From NCBI GenBank assembly GCA_037179335.1, contig JAKZHN010000060.1:1-64000 (forward strand): a stretch of DNA of 64,000 nt. Reading direction: 5' to 3'. The stretch comes from Cyclaneusma minus. Taxonomy: Eukaryota; Ascomycota; Leotiomycetes; Marthamycetales; Marthamycetaceae. A program made the translations under genes and the position numbers. The stretch's first letter is position 1. Each line of letters begins with the position of its first letter. The notes beneath the pieces were generated by a model. That model was not told the origin of the DNA, searched no databases, and saw nothing but the letters and a program-made list of their open reading frames with translations. Shown piece after piece: positions 56,824-64,000 of this stretch.

Positions 56824-58279
56824 GGCTGGTCGTTGGGTTATCGCAATGACAAATCGTGGATGGAAGCCCAAGTCCATCCGCGCTTTCTTCGGTACGGAGG
56901 CATCACCGCCATATGTGAATCTCAAATACAACATTGTCCAGGATGTTTATACATTCGATGGCTTTCCTCCCATTAAAAAACGACGTACAGGCTTGGATGA
57001 CTGAACAACTTTCACGCCCACATCGATGCTTTTCGCACAATCGACGACATTGACTCAGACATGGGATTCATCTTTCTTTACATATGTACCAGAGGATCTG
57101 CTGCTGGGTGCCGGTAGAATGGTCATTCTATAGATACGAATGTTAACCTTGGACACCTTCACACCCCCCTGGTCCAACCGCCTTTACAGTTCCCGAAATA
57201 CGCCCAGCCAAATAACAATACGAGTTTGCAAGTTCCCTCATGAAATCCGACGAACAAGCTAGAAACACCGTCCTGGCTGTGGTCTCACCCGCTGGGTCCC
57301 CAGATTTCCTGCAATAGCTCATCCATCTCGGCGAGCTTCTTCATGCAGTTGATACTGCTGTCCGTAAACAATATCAGCCCATCGATGTGCAACAAACCCC
57401 AATCCATAACACTCTCTTTCCGCAGCAATCTCATACGTATCTCCCAGTGAGTACGAGGTCCGTGGCTGCGTGGCATATCCCATACGTATGAGCCCATCGA
57501 TGTGCAACAAACCTCAACCTACTGTGCGGATCCTTCACCCCTCTCAGCTCAGCTCAGCTCAGCTCCACTCCCGTCTCCAGAAACCCAGGAAACCCAAGAA
57601 ACCAAACAGGTACACAAAAGTTTAAGCATTAAAAGCATGCTGCAGCGAACACAAGTCAAGTGAAAACAGGCCGAGGGGCAGGCGGTTGCATTAGAGTAGA
57701 CGCCTTCCAGCCCACAGACACAGCGCGACGTTTCCACACTTCTGCGCTTCTTCACTACGTCCTCACTTCTGAACAATTGTTAAGGACAAGCTGAAAACCG
57801 CCAATTCCAGACCATGCACAAGATGCCATCATTCATTCCGCATCTCAATTTCTTGCTGGCTTTCTTCTACCTCAATGCATCCCTACCTAGGTACGCTCTT
57901 TCTATATCGAACTCCGAGAACCCCCATATATATCTCTAATGCAATATCCAATCCCGCTCCTCAAGTTAGGAGGAAAAGCTAAAAAGAGAAGAGCCCATGC
58001 ATTGGTATTCGGCGCTCGCTCTCGAACAACAAATCATCAAAAGCCATCATGTCCAACTTGACGTGGCTAATCCGAATGCAGATTCGCATCCTCATGAGAA
58101 TCCCTCTCTATTCAGGTATGGAAACCATTCGCGGCCGTTATGCCCCGGCCCTTATAATCACCCCCCTTCGCAATATCCACACGTCATTTCCCCCCTTTTC
58201 CAACAACGCTTTGGTTCCTTTATAGCCAACAACGCCCGCGTCCCTCTCATGTTCAACATTGGGGAATCTCCGTCCACAT
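56824..58279. other. Convergent intergenic region with short repeats
   Basis: No gene supported. Contains a 23-bp direct repeat (57376-57398 and 57491-57513) and a (CTCAG)4 microsatellite (57543-57562). Convergent 3' ends of the Zn2Cys6 factor and the OPT transporter. Confidence 0.55.
57376..57513. repeat. 23-bp direct repeat pair
   Basis: Identical AGCCCATCGATGTGCAACAA(ACC) at 57376-57398 and 57491-57513, with ATACGTAT palindromes near each copy (57433-57440 and 57482-57489). Confidence 0.8.
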
Positions 58280-61200
58280 TCACCAAGTATCCGGCCCAAA
58301 GTGCGTCCCATTCGCCACCTCCTTATACGGACAAGCCTGCCAATCACAGCCCATCTTATAAACCTCTGTTCCCCACCACTTGAAGTTATCCATGAAACCC
58401 GGGTACACAAAGCCAAAGAACACAACCACCAATCCGAAGGCCAATCCGCTGTCCAGCGCTGCGCTCAGCGTCATCGTGTACTTGGCCCACCACGCACTAT
58501 GTCTCTTCGCAATCAGATGGTTGAATACGTAGCATACTACAGCCCAGACACTGAAGTTCAGACCGGTTGCAGGCGGGATCCATGATAAGCTGCCGAAGAG
58601 CACGGGAAGGTTGATCTTGCGGATTATGGAGTGCCTGCGGTTGCGACCGTATAGCCACAGAGGGATGGGTGCGACGGCGCCGATGAGGAAGCACCAGACG
58701 AGTGGGTGGTAGGTGGCGCCGGGTCCGAAGAATTCGCTCGGTCCTACGACACCCCATAGAATGCTGCCGTTGAAGTGAACGCGTGCGAGCGGACAGGTGA
58801 AGCCGTTGATGGCTTGGGGTGTGCAGATGCCGGGCACGTAGGCGAACATCCAGTTGAGTACGCCGATCTGCGTGATTGAGGAGATGATGGTGGCTACCAT
58901 CTGAACGGAGAAGAGAATGCGTGGTGGAATCTTCATGTAGTGGCCTAGTTTCAGGTCGGCAGAGAATTTGACGCCTTGTGCCGAGGAAATGTAGCCGTAA
59001 GTCGTGAAGACCATGTTGGCGACGGGCCGGCCGGGGAAGACAGCACCAGCTACGAGTTGGCAGATGAGGTAAATGCTGCTGTGCTGGTTCGTGATTGCCA
59101 TGACAATCCCAATCGGAATGAAGAGAATTGTACAGATTCCCAGGGCTAGGAGCAAGCCGTACCACGGAAGATGAACCGGGTAGCTATGACCAGTCAGCAG
59201 CGAGATCTCGAAAGATGATTCACCAAAATAACTTACTATTCGACGACGAACATGCCAACGGCGGTCATGATGACGAAAGTCCACAGATACCAGGAAAGCG
59301 GTGCATCGGGATATCGTCGCATGAGTCGGTTATGAACGTCTTCTGAGCTCATTATCGCTTCCAGTCTTGGATCGGAAGCCCGATGTTTGAGGTTTCTTGC
59401 CGTTGACCGTGGCAGAGGCTCGTAGTCTGCTTTGTTTTCTCCCTTGACTTCCTCTAATGACCGCCGCCATTGCCTCCATATATCTCTCCCGTGCCAGAGC
59501 GAAGTGTGTGTCAGTAGAGAAGCCAGTGCTGCAAATTGCAAACCATAACTCAGTACATATGTGATTGGAAGAAACACTCGGCTGTAGTTTTGGTATGCTT
59601 CCTTGTCGAACAAGAAATTGTCGGTCAGGATCTTGCTGACATCGTAGACTTTGCCTGTGTTGTCGAAAACTGACGACGATAATATCGGCATGTACGAGGA
59701 GTAGAGCAGGTTTTTGTAGTATGCGATTGGAGCAATGATCCACATTACGAGGACGAGACCACCAACGACATTCATGGCCGCCCAGAAAGGAGTTAGGAGG
59801 GGTGATCCAATGTAGGCTATCTGAGCCCAGTCAAACGTAACGGGGAAGAGGCCAAGACCCGAGGAAACACCAAAGAGATTGGCAACAACCACGTTCCTTG
59901 GTGCAAACCAAGTTACAACGTTGAAATAACTCAGTGCCGGGAACAAGAGGCCAGGCAGGAAATAGAAGAGGAACGACACGATCCAGACAATGAAAAAGAA
60001 CTTCCATCTCGTGATGCGCCATCCATTCGCGGGTTTATTCTCCTCCTTGTGCAGAGTCGTAAACATAGCCACGGACGCAAGAGTTCCTGGCCAAATCATG
60101 CCGCCAGGGCGTACCAAGAAACGTCTGGCGAGACCCGCGAAAGTATATCCCAGAATCTGGGTAGAAAGAATCAGCAGCACTTGGTAGGTAATGGTCACGT
60201 CTTGCTTGTAGAACTGCGTCTGTTCGACAATGACATCCGTAGCGAAGGCGAATCCGAAAGAGACGTTGCTACTGATATACACGCAACTGTGCTCCTTCTC
60301 ATTCCATCGCCCTTGTGCAAGCCACAAACGCAAACGGGTCCATTTGTTCAAGTTGTTCCACATTAGCTCGTCGTCCTCAGTCTCGGTGACTTGCTGTGAG
60401 CTGAGACTTGCAGTGTCCCCGTTCGGTGAGCCAGCACGGCTCGCGTAGGTCCTTCGGCGTAGGACACCATGAACGAATACTTCAGTCGGGTCCCCCTTTC
60501 GTTTCAGCACCGAGTCCCACATTAGACCGAGGGGGTGGACCAGGAGAAGCGCAATTATAGGAGTAATGGCGACACTGGGGTAGCGTAGCGAGAAAAAGAG
60601 GTTTGTGCCGGAGCCAGCCATAGCAAACAGCATCGACAAAACCCACATTCGCGGTGTATTGATGGAAAGAGTTGTGTTGTCAACGGCAGAGACGGAAGCT
60701 CTGACAGCGGCATATGCTGAGTTATCTGGCGGATCCTCATCGTCATCGTCCGGGTCCTCGCTGTCTATAGAAATCGACTCCTCCTCCTCGCGGCGAGTAT
60801 CATCTTTGGCCTCGCTCTCGTCACTGTCGGCCTCGTCCACCGGCTCGCCAGGATTAACCGGGATAGGTGCGGTGGCAGGTCGCTCGTCGAATGGCCCCTG
60901 GGCAACTGGTTCGCTGGCCACCCTCTTGCTTCTCATGTTCGACCTGGACGGGCGCATACGAGTGCGCTGGCTGTCGTTTGGCCCAGGGCTTTTTCTGCTT
61001 CTCCTCGAGGCCGAGCTCCCCACCGTAGCATATCTCAAGTTGGAGCTTCCGTTGCCTCGCTCCCTCGACCGGCCGGCGTAGATTCTGGAGTCATCATCGT
61101 CGCTATTCTCGGCCGAGCCCGAGATGGGAGCAGCGCCGTAGGAACCGGCGCCAAAGCCCGGGGCAGAGCGCAGCAGCAGCGGTGTTTTCGACATGAATGC

Positions 61201-61485
61201 TACCAGTCGTCCGAGGAGGCTTGGGAGATCTAGAGTCGTGCTGGTTCGGTCGTCGTGGCCCCACTCGTCATGGTCGTCCTCGCTGTCACTTTGGTCGTAC
61301 AGGTGCTGGCGCAACAGGGCTGAGTTGGACTCGGGGTCGGGTTCGTCGTCAGACGCAGGGTCGCGTCGTTGGCTTCGCAGCTTCTTCGCAGCGGAATGGC
61401 GGGGCGGCCGGACAGATATAGGGCGGAGACTCAGGGCGTTGCCAGTCGACCCACGGGCAGCAGGTCGGTCAGGAATCGGTGTCAT
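58280..61485 (-). CDS. Oligopeptide transporter (OPT/ISP4-like) with long acidic N-terminus
   Basis: Two exons on the minus strand (61485-59237 and 59183-58280; 53-nt intron) give 1050 residues from ATG 61485. The frame stays open to ~61690 without an ATG, so an upstream exon is possible. The first ~300 residues are disordered and charged: Ser/Arg-rich, then an Asp/Glu block (DEADSDESEAKDD, SEDPDDDDEDP). The rest is a full OPT transporter with 12-16 helices: VSFGFAFATDVIVEQTQFY, PGGMIWPGTLASVAMF, SSGLGLFPVTFDWAQIAYIGSPL, YFISSAQG-type and the closing KWWGTEVYKMGCDWQACPY. It should carry small peptides or related compounds across the plasma or an internal membrane with protons. The extension is unusual in length and may hold regulatory phosphosites. 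Confidence 0.88.
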
Positions 61486-62601
61486 ACGTCCTGCTGCGAT
61501 GGGGGCTAATGTGGACGTATTGATGCTAATGCGATGCGGCACACCCCGCCGAGGATTTGCAGGCTGAGCTGGAGCGGCGGGAACCCCCTGCCCCACCGTG
61601 GACACGGTGTGAGAGTATCGGCCAACTTTGACGCTTCTTGGATCACATTTAGCATCAATTGATCTGCATGTGTGGACGTGGCAGTCGGTCAAGAAGGTTA
61701 GTCGTTAGCAGCACTTTCTTTTGGCAGCATAGGTAATCGTCTAACGGGAAGTCAGTCTGCACTGCGGCCGCTGGCAGGTCCGATGTCACGATGTCACAGG
61801 TGACGGCACATACCCGCAGATCAGCCCCGCCGTGCTAAGAGCGCAGCCATCGCGATCATCTGATAAGATGGTCGAGGGGCGCGACAGACGCCGGCGGGAC
61901 TGGGAGGGAGCATGACGACTTGCGAGAGTGGATCGTATCTGATCAAATTGATAACGGAAACGGGACGAGGGACTTGGCACCAAGGCCACATCCGGGACGA
62001 GGCACTTCGGGGGGACTTCAATCTGACTCGAGGAATATGAAGGCAATGTGGCTGACAAACTGTTGAGAAAGCTGCTGGAATATGGTCAGCGTCGAGTGCC
62101 TGGATCCCGTCAACCAATTAGTATGAGAAATGCCAAGTGTAGGATGAATTCTGAAAGCATTATTGAAGCCAGAAAAAGGAGCCATGTGCACGGACTTAAT
62201 TGGGACGAAATCTTCAATGACGTATGCTGGTGCCCCAGGCAGCCACGAGTGTCGATTCACACTTTCGTTATTGAGGATCCCTTTTGATGCTTGACAGAGG
62301 CCCATCTCAGACTTCTCCATGCCCGTCGACATCCTCGACAGCTACTGAACCTCCAGTTTGAGGCTCCCATAAAAGTGCAGCTAGCCGCGCAGTAGCCACT
62401 CTCCGTTTCAGGTCGATGTAAGCAGCCCGGCAATCGCCGTATTCCCCAGACAACAGTGAAGTTTCCAAGAAAGCTGTCCGAACCACTCCTGCCTCGTCCG
62501 GCCAACCCAGCTGAGCTCCACCCCAAATAACGAGCCTCAATTGCTCTCTCTGCTCCACTACCCATTCCCAATCCCTCGCTGCTTCTGCTCCCACCGACAA
62601 A
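61486..62601. other. Divergent intergenic region, no gene seen
   Basis: Lies between the OPT start (or its unrecognised upstream exon at ~61500-61690) and the small membrane protein. Short frames only. Confidence 0.55.
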
Positions 62602-63312
62602 ATGGGCGTCGGAGGCCTCGGCGCCTTCTTCATCACCGTTATCATCATCGCCCTCCTCGGCCTCATCGCCTACGTCTTCATCACCCAGCTGCGCGCCCGC
62701 CGTCTCGGCCTCCCGCAGCCTGCCCTCTCCTCCTACAACCCCTTCCAGCGCTCGCAGAACTACGCCAATGCCGGAAGCGGCGCAGCTTCAGGCGGCGTGA
62801 GCGGCTGGTTCAGCAGCAAGTTCCGCTCCCTCAAGAACCGCGGGAACCGTACTGCTGGCGGCGCATACGAAGAACCCCTGAGCAGCAACGTGCGCGGTCG
62901 CGCACAGAACCGTGGCTTCGGACCACTGGATCCTGACGATGCCTGGGATGCGAGGGTCGGCGGCGAAGCGGACGCTTATGGACCGTATGAGGAGCAGGAA
63001 CTGGGCTTGCATGGCGAACAGACCGGCTACACTGGTAGTGGATATATCGCGCCGGGAGAAAGCAGGGGACGGAGTCGGAGTCGCGAGCCTGAGCCGTACG
63101 TTGGGGGCTCCAAGGCAGGTCTGGATAGACGCTATGATGAGGAGATGGGAAGGCAGCCAACGAGGAGCAATCCCTTTGGGGATGAGGCTGAGCCGAGTAG
63201 TTTGCGGGGTGTGAGTCCAAGGCCGATGGATGCACATCGTGCCCGCGTTGACGATGAGAGCCCGACTGAGCGAACCGAACGACGATCTATCTTCCTGGAG
63301 AGTGTAAATTGA
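62602..63312 (+). CDS. Small single-pass membrane protein, conserved fungal type
   Basis: A single exon of 236 residues. One N-terminal membrane helix (residues ~7-27, GAFFITVIIIALLGLIAYVF) is followed by TQLRARRLGLPQPALSSYNPF, a basic juxtamembrane stretch known to me from uncharacterised filamentous-fungal proteins. The remainder is hydrophilic, rich in Gly, Arg, Ser and Glu, and probably disordered and cytosolic. No catalytic motif. ATG 62602 has good context (CAAAATGG) after a pyrimidine-rich leader. Function unknown. Confidence 0.82.
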   Translation: MGVGGLGAFFITVIIIALLGLIAYVFITQLRARRLGLPQPALSSYNPFQRSQNYANAGSGAASGGVSGWFSSKFRSLKNRGNRTAGGAYEEPLSSNVRGRAQNRGFGPLDPDDAWDARVGGEADAYGPYEEQELGLHGEQTGYTGSGYIAPGESRGRSRSREPEPYVGGSKAGLDRRYDEEMGRQPTRSNPFGDEAEPSSLRGVSPRPMDAHRARVDDESPTERTERRSIFLESVN

Positions 63313-64000
63313 ACGAGGAACGAGGAACGAGGAATGAGGAATTGCGACATCTGGCTTTGGAGAGGCAATGGGTGGTTCGCAAGGGTAGTCAGGAAGGACA
63401 TGGTGCTCGGGTGTATCTGGCGTCTGGGAGCGGTGCTATTCTGTGTAATTGTATGAAAATCATGGAGTATTTGATGACAGCCATGTCGATGGGTAAAATA
63501 GGAAGAAAGGGAGGCTTCACACTGGAAATCCAGTTCCGATTCTTTGCAATTTCGACAGTGATCACCACATGTTGCCCAGGTTCCAAACAATGCTTCGAAC
63601 CTTCGGACCGATTTTCATTCGCAGAGTATGTTGCATATGTACACCCATCTTCTTTGCCGGTCAAGGACTGAACCATTGAATGCACATCTTGTCTGGCATC
63701 GACATTGGTCAACTTCAATGACTTTCGCGCTGTTTAACATTTCATATTTGCTGTTTCACTGCATATCCAAAACCCATTCACTAATCACTACTGTCATTAG
63801 GTTTAGCCATTGTCCTTTCTCCTGACAACTTCGACCCTTTGTTTCCACACTCCCACATACATTCTTCACAAGGCCCTACTCAAACAATCCCCCACCCCCC
63901 TACTCGCCCAAAAACCTCACCACCGCCATCTCTAAACATCCCCCGTGTCCTCCCCGCATATATCCCAACTACACCCTCCCATCCATTCATTTCTACTTTC
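63313..64000. other. Distal flank, possible promoter of the next gene
   Basis: 3' flank of the small membrane protein. The last ~150 bp are strongly C/T-rich, as in fungal 5' leaders, so a plus-strand gene may begin beyond the window. Confidence 0.4.

Noticed and set aside
56786..57004. 72-codon plus ORF past the Zn2Cys6 factor stop
   Set aside because: Overlaps the end of the true coding frame in another phase and has no support; likely 3' UTR.

Overview
The window is nuclear DNA of a filamentous ascomycete (Pezizomycotina). The signs are short spliceosomal introns (about 50-75 nt, GTRNGT donors, YAG acceptors), compact genes on both strands, Zn2Cys6 regulators, and typical fungal families (DUF3176, GMA12/MNN10, HSPA12-like Hsp70, OPT/ISP4, choline-type APC permease). 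I cannot place it below subphylum. All exon borders given here were assigned by eye, by requiring in-frame joining and family continuity.

1-8.2 kb: an unrecognised minus-strand gene and a divergent short-chain dehydrogenase (SDR), a small secreted PAN/apple-like cysteine-rich protein, a broken unrecognised minus-strand gene, and a ~500 bp AT-rich MITE-like element with terminal inverted repeats. 8.2-20.9 kb: a DUF3176 membrane protein, an MSC7-type membrane aldehyde dehydrogenase, a FAT1-type very-long-chain acyl-CoA synthetase whose first exons are out of frame, then YIF1 and the SRP receptor alpha subunit (SRP101), head to head over a 296 bp shared promoter.

20.9-31 kb: a long region poor in genes. 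It holds one large low-complexity protein with a Zn2Cys6-like cysteine cluster, a 16 bp minisatellite, and a ~3.6 kb array of diverged tandem modules (about 27.15-30.70 kb). Each module carries conserved TATA boxes, in both orientations, around short non-conserved ORFs. This array is the least explained structure in the window and the best candidate for something undescribed.

31-50.4 kb: a glutamine synthetase-like ligase and a divergent SDR, a choline/amino-acid permease, a solitary copia-type Gag-like gene that looks domesticated, sphingosine-1-phosphate lyase, a GMA12/MNN10 glycosyltransferase head to head with mannose-6-phosphate isomerase, and an HSPA12-like Hsp70. 50.4-64 kb: a degenerate zinc-finger protein, a Zn2Cys6 transcription factor, an OPT transporter with a long acidic N-terminal extension, and a small single-pass membrane protein.

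Most recognised genes are housekeeping: secretory pathway (YIF1, SRP101), mannose metabolism and glycosylation (PMI, GMA12/MNN10), and lipid metabolism (FAT1-like, DPL1, MSC7). I saw no polyketide synthase, NRPS or terpene cyclase, so the scattered oxidoreductases do not form a recognisable secondary-metabolite cluster.
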